In this document: one piece after another, positions 12,701 to 23,934 of the stretch | How positions within the stretch are numbered: position 1 is the first letter of the stretch | How the letters are laid out: each line of letters starts with the position of its first letter | NCBI RefSeq assembly: GCF_027744825.2 | Contig: NC_071334.1 | Location: 331,190 to 395,189, forward strand | Length of the DNA: 64,000 nucleotides | Source: Synchiropus splendidus | Lineage: Eukaryota; Chordata; Actinopteri; Syngnathiformes; Callionymidae | Direction of reading: 5' to 3' | Notes under the pieces: generated by a model | What the model was told of the DNA's origin: nothing | Database searches by the model: none | What the model saw: only the letters and a program-made list of their open reading frames with translations | Program-made: the position numbers and the translations under genes

Positions 12701-15700
12701 GTGGCATCGACATCACAGCTGCTGCACTTTACTCAGGAGTCTTCACACAGATCTTCAGAGAGGAGAGAGGACTGTACCAGGACAAGGTCTTCTGCTTCAT
12801 CCACCTGAGTCTCCAGGAGTTTCTGGCTGCTCTTCACGTCCACCTGAAGTTCTTCAACTCGGGAGTCAACCTGCTCGACTTGCAGCAAACATCCAAACTG
12901 GCAAAAATCTTTGGACGTCACATCAAACCGTTCTACCAGACAGCAATAAATGAAGCTGTAGAAAGTCCAAATGGACATCTGGACCTGTTCCTTCGCTTCC
13001 TTCTGGGTCTTTCTCTGCAGACCAGCCAGAGGCTCCTTCAAGGTTTGTTGACACAGACAGGAAGTCGCTCCTGGACCCATCAGGACACAGCAGAGCTCAT
13101 CAAGGAGAAGATAAGTGAGAAAGTGTCTCCAGAGAGAATCATCAATCTGTTCCACTGTCTGAGTGAAGTGAAGGACACTTCTCTAGTGGAGCAGCTCCAA
13201 CAGCAGCTGAGATCAGGAGCTCTCTCCACAGATCAACTGTCTCCTGCTCAGTGCTCCACCCTGGCCTTCATCTTACTGTCCTCAGAGGGAGATCTGGACG
13301 TGTTTGACCTGAATAAATACTCTGCTTCAGAGGAGGCTCTTGAGAGGCTGCTGCCTGTGGTCCAGGCTTCAAAGAAAGTTCTGTAAGTGGATCACACGGT
13401 GAAACCTGAAACACCTCTGATGATGTGAACTAGGGCTGTTGCGTTATACTGCTGTTGACGATCCTCGCGATATGAAGAAATGAATTCTCAATGTGGTGTA
13501 AACGGCTCCATCTCTGACTGAAGCCCACATCCAGAACAGGAAAGTGAAGCTCTGACTCCTGGTAACGGTGGGAACTGGTGCCGCCATGGTGCCAGTGATG
13601 AGTTTGCGCGTGTGGACTAGACAGAGATCCTGATGGATGACAACAAGCACGGCGCCTGCCGTGGTGAGCCTCCATCCTCTCCTCCAAGTTTGATGTCCTC
13701 ATCCACGCTCAGCTTCTGAACACCACTCCTGCTCATCAGCACAGAGCGGGGAGTGAAGCTGCTTTTGAATGACAGAGAGGCAGATGTTCAGCGCTAAAAC
13801 ACCATCCAGCGCCTCAGTTCTTCATCCTCCCACAACTCGTGTCAGACAGTCAGGGAAGCCTTTGATGGACAGGAGTCACAGAGCAGCGCTGCTCTGTGAC
13901 TCCAGAGCGTTTCACCCCAAAGCTTGGCAGCAGCTCCAGGTTCCCACAGGTTGGTTGGTTGAGTTGAAACAGAGAGGCCCAGAGGCTCCGTCTGGCTCCA
14001 AAGCTGCCTCCGAGTCCTGCAGCAGCTCCCAGAGAGTCACGCGGCGCAGGGAAGAGACTCCTCACGAGGAGACACTGTTCCACTCCAAAACAATGCTGAG
14101 CTCATGGAGCTTGGGAAGGTGGAGGGAGAATCCAAGCTTTCTATTCAGAAGGCTGGAGATTTTGGAGAGCAGAGAGAGTGAGTTGTGTGAGCAGGGAAAG
14201 GAAGTGTTCCAGTCAGGTCTTCATTTGGAAACCTCAGTGATGACAGCAGTGGAGTGGAGAGGCTGTTCTTTCCTTTGGCACCTGGAGAGGAAACACACAG
14301 CATCAAGTTACACATGGATTTCACTGACTGCAGAATCGCTCTTCACATTTTGATCCATGTCGTGATCATATCGTTAGCGTGACGTGTTTTGCCCGCGATA
14401 ATCCTCCAGCACAAATCTGATCTGGTTACAGCCCTCATGTGAACTGGACATGAACGTTTGATTTGCTTCTTCATTTTATTCAGACTGAGCTGCTGTCGAC
14501 TGTCAGAGAGAAGTGGTTCCCTTCTGTCCTCAGTCCTCAGCTCTCCGTCCTCTAGTCTGACACAACTGGACCTGAGTCAGAACATGGACCTGAAGGATGC
14601 AGGAGTGGAGCTGCTGTCTGCTGGACTGAAGAGTCCACACTGTCACCTGGAGACTCTCAGGTCAGACATGTTGATCAGTGTTTAGTGATCTGGAGACACA
14701 TTCAGAGACACGTCAGTGATTCTTCTGATGTTACACTTCCATGTCTGCATTTCACTTCATCTTTGGCTCAGGAATTCACTTCCTCTTTTTCTTCTCATTT
14801 TCTCTCAAACCAATGAGTTTTCTGACTGTTCAAAAGAAGTGATCCACAAGTCTTTTTAAATTCAAATATCTTTATTAATATTAGTCATAAGACATTTAGA
14901 ACAAACTTATGGAACATACATAACCAAGGCTTCTGTTGCAGAGGACATAATATAATGGTCCATACGTCATAAACAACAACAAAAATAACACAGATCTTCT
15001 GAATGGAAAGAGTTCAGTGGCTCCTCACATCAAGTCTTTCAAGTCTTGTCACAATAGAGGATTGAAAAAGTCTCACTTGTTGATGACACTCGTCTCTTTC
15101 ACAGACTGAGCAACTGTGGACTGTCAGAGAGAAGTGGTTCCCTTCTGTCCTCAGTCCTCAGCTCTCCGTCCTCTAGTCTGACACAACTGGACCTGAGTGG
15201 CAACAGGGACCTGAAGGATGCAGGAGTGGAGCTGCTGTCTGCTGGACTGAAGAGTCCACACTGTCACCTGGAGACTCTCAGGTCAGACATGTTGATCAGT
15301 GTTTATTGATCTGGAAACACGTTCTGATGTTACAGCTCCATTTCTAGATTTCACTTCATCTTTGGCTCAGAAATTCACGTCCTCATTTTCTGATTCTTCA
15401 AAAGAATTGATCCACTTTGCTCAAGTCTTTCTGAAGCAACATGGACAGTTTAGTGTCTCTTTCTTGTCCATCATAGTGACTGATGTTTGTCATGTTGCTG
15501 AGAAAACACTTGGTTTTCTCTTCTTGTCCAGGTGTTTTCTGCTTCACTACAGTTTGACTTTGTTTCTCTCAAGTCTCCATTTCTGCTTCACACTTTCCTC
15601 CAGTGGATTCATGGTTTGATATTGAAGATATTGAGGACAATGTTCATCTGCTCCAATAGAATCATCATCTCTGCAGCTCATGTTCATGATATTTGAGCAG

Positions 15701-18700
15701 AATCACACTGTTTTTCATCAGAGCTCTTTTCTCTGTTGGGTCCACTGAGTTTGACTTTGAGATGTTTTGTCATCATCATCTCCATGTTTCTTTCTTCTTG
15801 TTGCTCTTTGGACCAATAATAGGATTCAAAAACACTGTGGCCTCACAACAGTCGCAGTGTTTCAGACATGTTTGATCAAGTTGATCCTGACTGATATAAA
15901 AGTGCTTCAAATATTCCGACCATAATGTGATGATGATCTTCTGAATGGAAAGAGTTCAGTGGCTCCTCACATCAAGTCTTTCAAGTCTTGTCACAATAGA
16001 GGATTGAAAAAGTCTCACTTGTTGATGACACTCGTCTCTTTCACAGCCTGAGCGACTGTGGACTGTCAGAGAGAAGTGGTTCCCTTCTGTCCTCAGTCCT
16101 CAGCTCTCCGTCCTCTAGTCTGACACAACTGCACCTGAGTCGGAACAAGCTGGAGGATGCAGGAGTGGAGCTGCTGTCTGCTGGACTGAAGAGTCCACAC
16201 TGTCACCTGGAGACTCTCAGGTCAGAACACATCATCTGTCACAGTTTTCTCACCACTTTGCTCCAACACTCCAGTGAGCTGTGTTGTGCTGAGTCAGCAG
16301 AGTTGGCATCAAACAGAACATGGTGTGAGGTTGAGAGGACCAGAGGAAGATTCTCTGATCAAAGAGCAACTCACTCATGAAACAGTTGCTCTGCTGACCA
16401 CCCACCTGTCTAGTAGTTAGTTTCAAGTGTGACCATCAACAAGAGGAAGATTCATCAGTAGAAGCTCCAACATTTCTACCACAATGACCTTCTGAATGGA
16501 AAGAGTTCAGTGGCTCCTCACATCAAGTCTTTCAAGTCTTGTCACAATAGAGGATTGAAAAAGTCTCACTTGTTGATGACACTCGTCTCTTTCACAGACT
16601 GAGACTCTGTGGACTGTCAGAGAGAAGTGGTTCCCTTCTGTCCTCAGTCCTCAGCTCTCCGTCCTCTAGTCTGACACAACTGCACCTGAGTGACAACAGG
16701 GGCCTGAAGGATGCAGGAGTGGAGCTGCTGTCTGCTGGACTGAAGAGTCCACACTGTCACCTGGAGACTCTCAGGTCAGACATGTTGATCAGTGTTTATT
16801 GATCTGGAAACACGTTCTGATGTTACAGCTCCATTTCTAGATTTCACTTCATCTTTGGCTCAGAAATTCACGTCCTCATTTTCTGATTCTTCAAAAGAAT
16901 TGATCCACTTTTCTGAAGTCTTTCTGAAACAACATGGACAGTTTAGTGTCTCTTTCTTGTCCATCATAGTGACTGATGTTTGTCATGTTGCTGAGAAAAC
17001 ACTTGGTTTTCTCTTCTTGTCCAGGTGTTTTCTGCTTCACTACAGTTTGACTTTGTGTCTCTCAAGTCTCCATTTCTGCTTCACACATTCCTCCAGTGGA
17101 TTCATGGTTTGATATTGAAGATATTGAGGACAATGTTCATCTGCTCCAATAGAATCATCATCTCTGCAGCTCATGTTCATGATATTGGAGCAGAATCACA
17201 CTGTTTTTCATCAGAGCTCTTTTCTCTGTTGGGACCACTGAGTTTGACTTTGAGATGTTTTGTCATCATCATCTCCATGTTTCTTTCTTCTTGTTGCTCT
17301 TTTGACCAATAATAGGATTCAAAAACACTGTGGCCTCACAACAGTCGCAGTGTTTCAGACATGTTTGATCAAGTTGATCCTGACTGATATAAAAGTGCTT
17401 CAAATATTCCAACCATAATGTGATGATGATCTTCTGAATGGAAAGAGTTCAGTGGCTCCTCACATCAAGTCTTTCAAGTCTTGTCACAATAGAGGATTGA
17501 AAAAGTCTCACTTGTTGATGACACTCGTCTCTTTCACAGCCTGAGCTGCTGTGGACTGTCAGAGAGAAGTGGTTCCCTTCTGTCCTCAGTCCTCAGCTCT
17601 CCGTCCTCTAGTCTGACACAACTGCACCTGAGTGGGAACTGGGACCTGAAGGATGCAGGAGTGGAGCTGCTGTCTGCTGGACTGAAGAGTCCACACTGTC
17701 ACCTGGAGACTCTCAGGTCAGACATGTTGATCAGTGTTTAGTGCTCTGGAGACACATTCTGAGACACGTCAGTGATTCTTCTGATGTTACACTTCCATGT
17801 CTGCATTTCACTTAATCTTTGGCTCTGGAATTCACTTCCTCTTTTTCTTCTCATTTTCTCTCAAACCAATGAGTTTTCTGACTGTTCAAAAGAAGTGATC
17901 CACAAGTCTTTTTAAATTCAAATATCTTAATTAATTTTAGTCATGAGACATTTAGAACAAACTTATGGAACATACATAACCAAGGCTTCTGTTGCAGAGG
18001 ACATAATATAATGGTCCATACGTCATAAACAACAACAAAAATAACACAGATCTTCTGAATGGAAAGAGTTCAGTGGCTCCTCACAATAGAGGATTGAAAA
18101 AGTCTCACTTGTTGATGACACTCGTCTCTTTCACAGCCTGAGCAGCTGTGCACTGTCAGAGAGAAGTGGTTCCCTTCTGTCCTCAGTCCTCAGCTCTCCG
18201 TCCTCTAGTCTGACACAACTGGACCTGGGTGGCAATGAAGACCTGCAGGATGCAGGAGTGGAGCTGCTGTCTGCTGGACTGAAGAGTCCACACTGTCACC
18301 TGGAGACTCTCAGGTCAGAACACATCATCTCCTCTCTTCAGTTCTGCTCCACCACTGGACGGTTCTTCTGCTCTCATGGTTTTCTAAAACACTGTTTCTC
18401 CTTCATTACAGTCTGAGATGGTGTAGGATCTCAGAGAGAGGCTGTGCTTCTCTGGCCTCAGCTCTGACCTCTAACCCCTCCCACCTGAGAGAGCTGGACT
18501 TGAGGAAGAACCATCCAGGAGGACCAGGACTGGAGCTGCTGTCTGCTGGACTGAGGAGTCCAGACTGGAGGCTGGAGACTCTCAGGTATGGACAGAGCAG
18601 CAGAAGTGACTGACTGAGCTCCAAAGAGCTTCAGACTGAACATGTGATCCAGGAGCAGACAGAGAGGATGTGGGTGTGTGAGGCTGCTCAGACTCTTCAT

Positions 18701-18953
18701 CTGAACTGAGCACATGAATCCAAACACATGACATGTTCTCCTGCTGGACACCAGTGGAAGCACCAAGGAGACAGTAGAGACTGAGCAGCTGTTTAGAGAT
18801 CCATCTTTGTTGTCATCAACAGTCATGAAAGAGCCGTCCACTGAGCAGCAGGAGATCATAGTCCTGAAACATCTGAAGTCACATGGATCTGCTCTCATCC
18901 TTCTCTCTCTTTCTTCCTCCAGGCTGGAACACTGTGGACCAGAGAGGTTATAG
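9768..18953 (+). CDS. FISNA-NACHT-LRR receptor, NLRC3/NLRP12-like (copy A)
   Basis: Fish-type NLR, by family a cytosolic innate immune sensor or regulator with an NTP-binding NACHT switch and an LRR sensor. Inferred exons: 9768-9877, 9957-10091, 10408-10506, 10663-10723, 10860-11046, 11597-13382, 14484-14660, 15105-15281, 16047-16220, 16598-16774, 17540-17716, 18137-18313, 18412-18585, 18923-18953. All phases agree, giving about 1213 aa. Exons 2-3 carry the fish NLR SLKSD/SLKSH peptides. The large exon holds FISNA (about residues 205-280), Walker A GVAGIGKT (about 295) and Walker [10 protein letters not shown] (about 366), both intact. Seven LRR exons follow in one phase. The ATG at 9768 has good context, and the frame is open further upstream. 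The protein stops at TAG 18951-18953 before any B30.2 domain. I see no certain PYD or CARD. Expression is not shown. Confidence 0.85.
13383..14483. other. Intron after the NACHT exon; possible DNA-transposon remnant
   Basis: Intron between the FISNA-NACHT exon and the first LRR exon. The segment from about 13432 (CTAGGGCTGTTGCG) to about 14405 has palindromic CGCGATAT and ATCATATCG motifs near its ends, like decayed hAT-type termini. No transposase frame and no target duplication could be shown. About 140 bp near 14210-14350 is absent from the unit B intron. Confidence 0.3.
14484..18585 (+). repeat. Array of seven LRR exons in copy A
   Basis: Exons of 177, 177, 174, 177, 177, 177 and 174 bp each encode about two LRR repeats and share one intron phase (one base completing a codon at the start, two left over at the end), so any number can be joined in frame. 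The first six are near-identical, with changes clustered after the opening CTGAGC and in the (D/H)LSxN segment. The seventh (18412-18585) belongs to a different LRR subtype. The 1493-bp block starting at 15105 is repeated starting at 16598, with exons and 765-bp introns in register. Confidence 0.9.
18923..18953 (+). other. Terminal mini-exon of NLR copy A, ends before a B30.2 linker
   Basis: The exon opens with CTGGAACACTGTGGACC, the usual closing LRR half-repeat in fish NLRs, and runs into TAG at 18951. Sequence after the stop (GATCTGACCTGAAGAAGTGTGAG) looks like the old linker and splice donor that in related fish NLRs leads to a B30.2/SPRY exon. No B30.2 exon was found downstream. Confidence 0.6.
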
Positions 18954-19050
18954 ATCTGACCTGAAGAAGTGTGAGTGAGTGATTGATCCATGAGAACTGC
19001 TGGACTCACAAGTCTCTGGCAGAGCAGCAGACCTTCTTCTCTTTCATTTC

Positions 19051-19425
19051 ACCCCCATTTTGGCTTCTCTCCACTGGCTGCTGTGACTTTTACAATTGAT
19101 TTGAAAGTTCTTCTGTTTGTTTTAAAAGCTTGAAATGGTCTTGTCCCTCAGCACCTAGTGGAGCTTTTAACCCCTGAGATCCTTGAGGTCAGCTGAGCAG
19201 CTGCTCCTGGAGGTACCTAAAACTGAGCCTAAGATGAGAGGAGACCAGGCTCTCTCAGTCTGTGGAATGTCCTCCCTCCCCATGTGAGACAGGCACCATC
19301 GCTGTCCACTGTTAAAACACTTCTTACAAGGCACTTTTACTGCACGCTCTATCCTGATTTTACAGTTGTACAGCACTTCTTGTGTTGTTTTTGAAGTGCT
19401 GTATTAATAAATATGGTATTGGTCA
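19051..19425 (+). mobile_element. 3' tail of a LINE, in the NLR 3' UTR region (unit A)
   Basis: Translation on the plus strand resembles the C-terminal end of fish LINE reverse transcriptases: a LHWL motif, then FKVLLFVFKAL, then a QAFSVC-like segment. I favour an L2/CR1-like clade but cannot settle this by eye. It starts about 100 bp after the NLR stop codon. It contains the AATAAA that may end the NLR transcript. Confidence 0.55.
19406..19411 (+). terminator. Poly(A) signal AATAAA for NLR copy A
   Basis: First canonical AATAAA on the plus strand after the NLR stop (453 bp downstream). It lies within the LINE tail, so the gene's poly(A) signal may be transposon-derived. Confidence 0.45.
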
Positions 19426-20480
19426 AGACTGACTCCGAGTCTCAGCAGCCGCTGCCGTCATCATGGAGAGTTTCCTGCTCATCTGAGGCAGAGTCTCAGT
19501 GGAGAGCAGCACAGAGGAAGACTCCTCAACAGCAGTCAGAGAAGAAGCCTCCACCCTCACAGAAGCTCTTCATCTGTGGAAACACTTCTGTCTTCAACGC
19601 CCCAAACAGCTCAGATGTCCAGCTTTTGCTCTTGTTTTCCATGACTCTTTCATGCCACTTCTTCTCTGAAGCCTTCAGTCGTGTCCATGACTTGAACCCT
19701 GATATCAGCCCTTTGATGTGGACACGTGAGGAGCCCGTGTTCTGGACACACGGATGATGAATCATCCAAAATGCCCCACACCAGTGAGGAGGAGATCGTG
19801 GAGTGAAACTCAGGAGTGTAGGTCACGTGACACTGTGGGCTCCTCAGCGAGTCTCTGTAACTGCGGATGCTGCTGTGAAAGGTTGACTGGAGTGAAACAT
19901 GTGCTGCCATCATGAGTCTCCTGGCGCTGCTGCGTCTGGGTCCGTGTTTCTCTCACAGTGGAGACGCAGCAGGTTCTAAATCAGCTGAGCGGACGACCGT
20001 CTGGAGCCTCGTGGGACAGATACACGGGTGGATCCTGTTGAGGCTTTCCTGTGTCAAAAGTACCATTCAAACCAGGATCATGAACTAAAGTCGTCCACAC
20101 TCCAGCGCCCAGGTGCCTTGCTTTGGTCTGGCTTTCATGCAGCGCGGCGCTGCGGCCCAGGCTGTGGTTTCTCTTTGGCTCTCACAGGCACATGCTGTTT
20201 TAGGAAGACGTCTTCCTGTTTTAATGTCACTGCTGTTGTTTGAGACGCGGAGCGGAACCCAATAGCAGTAATGCAGGAGTCACTGGAGTCAGACAGCGGG
20301 TCAAAATACAGCCATTTCAGAAATAAAACAGAAGCGTCACAGATGTAGGGAAAGCACTGGGACAGAAAGGCAAAGAGGGCAGGGAGCGTCAACATGATGC
20401 AGACAGATGTTCCATACGGAGGGTCGGTTCACTCAAGGCTGTCGGTCCTCAGAGGACATGAGACGTCTCCTCCACTGCTG
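19426..20480. other. Intergenic; contains about 660 bp absent from unit B
   Basis: No gene recognised. Aligning by eye, copy A from about 19760 to about 20420 has no counterpart in unit B, where the flanks join near 58941 (GATGATGA then GGGTCGGTT). No inverted repeat or target duplication frames it, so a deletion in B is as likely as an insertion in A. Confidence 0.5.
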
Positions 20481-20494
20481 CAGAGGCTGCGAGC

Positions 20495-21230
20495 TCATGG
20501 GAGCTGTGCATTTGTGATGCAACATGAACGTTGTTGGAACTGCTCCTGCTGCTGAGGAATGAAGCCATCATTCCCCCGGCTCACCTCACCCTCTCTCACT
20601 CGTGTGTCGCAGCACACCAGTTGAAGACGCTGCAATATGGGACAGTTCATCTGCTCCTCAAAGTCGGGGCCCCAGGTCCTCCACAGAGTCCTCCACTGAC
20701 AGAGGTTTATCACCATCTCACGTCAGTCAAACACGCTTCAAGAAGACGCTCATCATTGCTGAAGCTTCTGCTATGACGAGACGTCATGTGCACTTTCACT
20801 TGTAAGACGGGACGGGACGGGACGGGACGGGACGGGACGGGACGGGACGATCTCACAAAGGAGGAATTCACCGTCACAGCATCTCTTGAGTTGTTGGTGC
20901 AAAGGACGTATCCATGACGACGGTCGGCTCTACACCGTAGGGATGAAGGACCTGTGGTGGTGCTCCTTCCTGCACTGAGGTTGAGCTGCTCAGATCTTCT
21001 GGGCTCTGATTCAGTGGGTGAGAGCTGTTGTCCATGATGGAGGTGAGCTTGGCCAACACGCTCCTCTCACTCACCTCCTCCACAGAGTCCAGAGCACAGC
21101 CCAGGACAGAGCTCCTGACCAGCTGCTTCAGTCTCTTCCTGCCCAGCAGACCACCATCGAGTCATCGAAGCTCCGAGCAGAGCATCACTCCAGCTTCCAC
21201 TGCAAGTTTATCTCTGTGTAAACTCTCTGT
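20495..21230 (-). mobile_element. Degenerate LINE C-terminal fragment (unit A)
   Basis: The minus-strand frame at 20874-21083 contains KLTSIMDNSSHPL, a pattern typical of the C-terminal end of fish non-LTR retrotransposon proteins, with further related residues toward 20500. Stops and frame changes break it. The clade is not resolved. Confidence 0.45.
20806..20850. repeat. (GACGG)n microsatellite, 8 units (unit A)
   Basis: Eight perfect GACGG pentamers followed by GACGA. The unit B copy has twelve. The plus strand carries regular GGG runs. Confidence 0.95.
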
Positions 21231-21301
21231 GTATAAGTTCTGTCAGTGCACTGAGTCCGTGGTCTTTGGCAGAACATCCTGTTTCTCAGGAGAGACATGT
21301 A

Positions 21302-21736
21302 TTATTGCTGTGGTTTGTTTTGGAAATGTGCGTGTTCCTTTAGCATCTTCATCTTCAATGGGATCAGCATGAGACTCCCTTCTTGGTTTTTCTTGGTGTT
21401 GCCTGTTAGGTGGTGGTCTTGAGCGACTCCTCCGTTCTGCTGCATGTTCATGTGCTGTCTTGGTCTGTTGGTCTTCTTGCAGCACCTTGGCCCAGGACCT
21501 TTAGTGCCACACGCTGAACGCTCATCATTCTCAGCAGGACATTGACGTGGTTTGTGTTTGGTTCCACGACTCCCACACGTGCGTCCTCTTTCAAATGCCT
21601 GTCTTTTCTCACTGTGTGGCATATTCAACTTCTGCAGTGGCTCATACCCTGCAGACAAGGCTTCATATGTCCACCTTCTGCCAGTCATCGGGAGATGCGA
21701 CGCCACGGTGCGGCAAGTCCTCCGCTTCGGATTCAC
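21302..21736 (-). pseudogene. Degraded gypsy-type gag fragment with zinc knuckles (unit A)
   Basis: A minus-strand frame of 144 codons contains two knuckle-like cysteine clusters in tandem (around CGSRGTKHKPRQCPAE and ACGTKGPGPRCCKKT), the layout seen at the end of gypsy gag proteins. Key histidines are lost. It belongs to a different element from the one at 338-3759, in the opposite orientation. No LTR was identified. Confidence 0.5.
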
Positions 21737-21964
21737 CTTGCTTGAATGACCACAGCCATTATCCCCAGACAGTCCTTTGGCTCTGTCCTGGCTTCTCTCA
21801 GGTGTTTACCGCTGCCACCATGAAGTGTGACGATGTATGACGAAGGAGCAAGGACGCCACTCTGGTCGAGGTTTACCTTTTAGATCAATCGTTCTCATAG
21901 ACACAGGAGACACCCGGGGTCACACGTGGACCAAACATGGTACCAACACTATATCTATATAGAG

Positions 21965-22612
21965 AGGGTTTTCACTGCGCGTCATGGCCGCGTCATCCAG
22001 CCCAGGAGCCGCCATGTTGGAGCTCCTCTTTGTCAACACCCCCATAGGCTGTGACTGGAGTGAGATGGAAAACCTCAGAAAGGCTCGTCGTGCGTGGTGT
22101 GCGGACGAGTCAGGGAACTGTTATACCGAGTCACCTCATATGAGAATGTGACGTATTTAAACATTTTGATGACTGTGTGTGTGTGAGAGAGAGAGAAAGA
22201 GCTTTTTCAGGGAACGTTCTGAAAACTGTGTGGGTTGGCATCAATAAACATGTTCTGATAAAAGTCTTCCACGGCAATACAATGCAAATGAACAGTCATT
22301 TAGGCTGCACTTTTTCTTTTTTAATCCACAGTTTGGCCTCCAAGGTCCTGCTTCAGCTTCGCTAACCACAAGCTCCTCCTCTCTTCCTACAAGTACTGGC
22401 ATTGTTCTCCTTGGTTTGTCATCACTTTTGGAAGTGGATAAAATTCCAAATCCTTCTCACGATGGGAACGATTCGTACAATCCAAAACACCAGCGTAATT
22501 CAGCACTTTACAAGGAAACGCTGCAGCATGGCCTTCGGTACCGCTCTGTGCTGAGCAGTGAGGATCTCCAACATGGCGGCTGCCGGGTTTGATGACGCGC
22601 CGTGAAAACCCT
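21965..22612. mobile_element. Non-autonomous inverted-repeat DNA element (unit A)
   Basis: The ends are imperfect inverted repeats of about 60 bp. The left end reads AGGGTTTTCACTGCGCGTCA and the right end, on the reverse strand, AGGGTTTTCACGGCGCGTCA; both continue to GCCGCCATGTTGGAG. The 650-bp interior has no transposase. Target duplications are unclear. It is shared by both units, so it was present before the duplication. Confidence 0.65.
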
Positions 22613-22715
22613 CCATATTTTTTCATGAAAACACACCAGTGTTTTGTGACACTCTTTCGTTGATTTTTTGCTTTGTTTTGTCTCCGTCGTTTCACTGGTG
22701 TTATACTTCATATTA

Positions 22716-23934
22716 CCGTATTTTCCGGACTACAGAGCGCACCGGAATATTAACCGCACCCACCAAATCTAAGAAGGAAAATGGATTTTGTTCATACATA
22801 AGCCGCAGCGCTCTATAAGCCGCGGGTGCGCCGTCGCTGTCTGCGCCACAGAAAATGCGTGAGAATCACTTCTAGCGATCCTCTAGTACTAGTTTTGAAA
22901 ACGGGGTCCAGTGTCGAGACTGACTCATGAAACAATCTTGCCAATGTTCTGAACTCCAGTCATGAACTCCTCACATCTTATTTACATTTAAAGTGTTCAG
23001 AAAGCGCTGTTTTCACCCTCCAGTAGATCGTCTCTGTTAGCAGAGCTGCGGACACGCGGGCGAAAACAGCGCAATTTGAGCACTTTAAAGGTAAATAAAA
23101 CACCTGTGATGTCATCGGTTTGATGTGACGAAGCTCAATATTTTTGCCAGCAAAGAGCGTGCTCATTAGACTGTAAAAACTCGGGATGCTCCGAGAGACA
23201 GGGAGAGCACTCAGCTGAAGCAGCTGTCTTCAACCTCTTTCATGAAAGTTCTCACTCTGGACGGTGGCAAACGTTTCAGATTCAGGTGGTGGACCGCGAA
23301 CGCTGCATCTGACACACACAAGACTGCAGCGGATTCGGTCCCGGTTGATTCCGTCTTAAAACCACACCTGAGAAAGGCTGCTCATCTGGTGCGGTGAAAT
23401 TAATGATTATTTCTCAGGCAATATGCTTCGCGTTCTGAACGTCACGCTCAGACCGGCGAGTGTTGCGAGTGACCGCTGGTTCCTGCAGTTTCACCTTAAT
23501 GAGCACCAGAAAACTCTCTGTGCTCCGTCAAGTGCTGGTGTTTAAAATATCGTATTGAGTTCGTGGCGTTGACGCCTCTTAACGTGCATGTGCTGCAGGA
23601 TGCAAACTTGACATGACAGACTGAAAAAAGCTTCCGCATTAGACACGGCGTTGCCAAGCGAGTGGCCAGTCGCAGGGAGGGAGGAGCGGACGCATCACAA
23701 ACCACGGGCGGTGCCTCATCAGAGCGGCTGCTGTCACATGTGACGGGATTTTGTGACCAGCAATGACAGGCAGTGGTGGGCATTCACAGATCACAACCAG
23801 TTCAGCCTTTCATAATCGGTGGCCGATTGATTGGAATATCCCTGTAAAAATCCATATATTAGCCGCATCGTTTTGTAAGCCGCTGGATTCAGACCGCGAG
23901 AAAAAAGTAGCGGCTTATAGTCCAGAAATTACGG
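22716..23934. mobile_element. 1219-bp TA-flanked DNA transposon present only in unit A
   Basis: Starts CCGTATTTTCCGGACTA and ends TAGTCCAGAAATTACGG, an inverted-repeat pair, with TA at each side (22714-22715 and 23935-23936). Unit B has the exact empty site near 61251 (CATATTATATGAATTTACGG), which proves the borders and an insertion after duplication, or a precise loss in B. TA duplication suggests a Tc1/mariner-like or similar non-autonomous element. The terminal GGACTATAAGCCGC-type motif is common in fish elements. No transposase was recognised; the 95-codon minus frame at 23496-23783 has no motif. Confidence 0.8.

Noticed and set aside
13769..14353. 194-codon frame as a gene
   Set aside because: It lies in the intron between the NACHT and LRR exons, has no motif, and is disrupted by indels in unit B (156 codons, different end).
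15299..15619. 106-codon frames at 15299-15619 and 16792-17112 as genes
   Set aside because: They lie in the duplicated LRR introns, are nearly identical only because the introns are, and show no domain.
18954..19425. B30.2/SPRY exon downstream of the NLR
   Set aside because: No B30.2 motif is found in any frame; the region is linker debris and a LINE tail.
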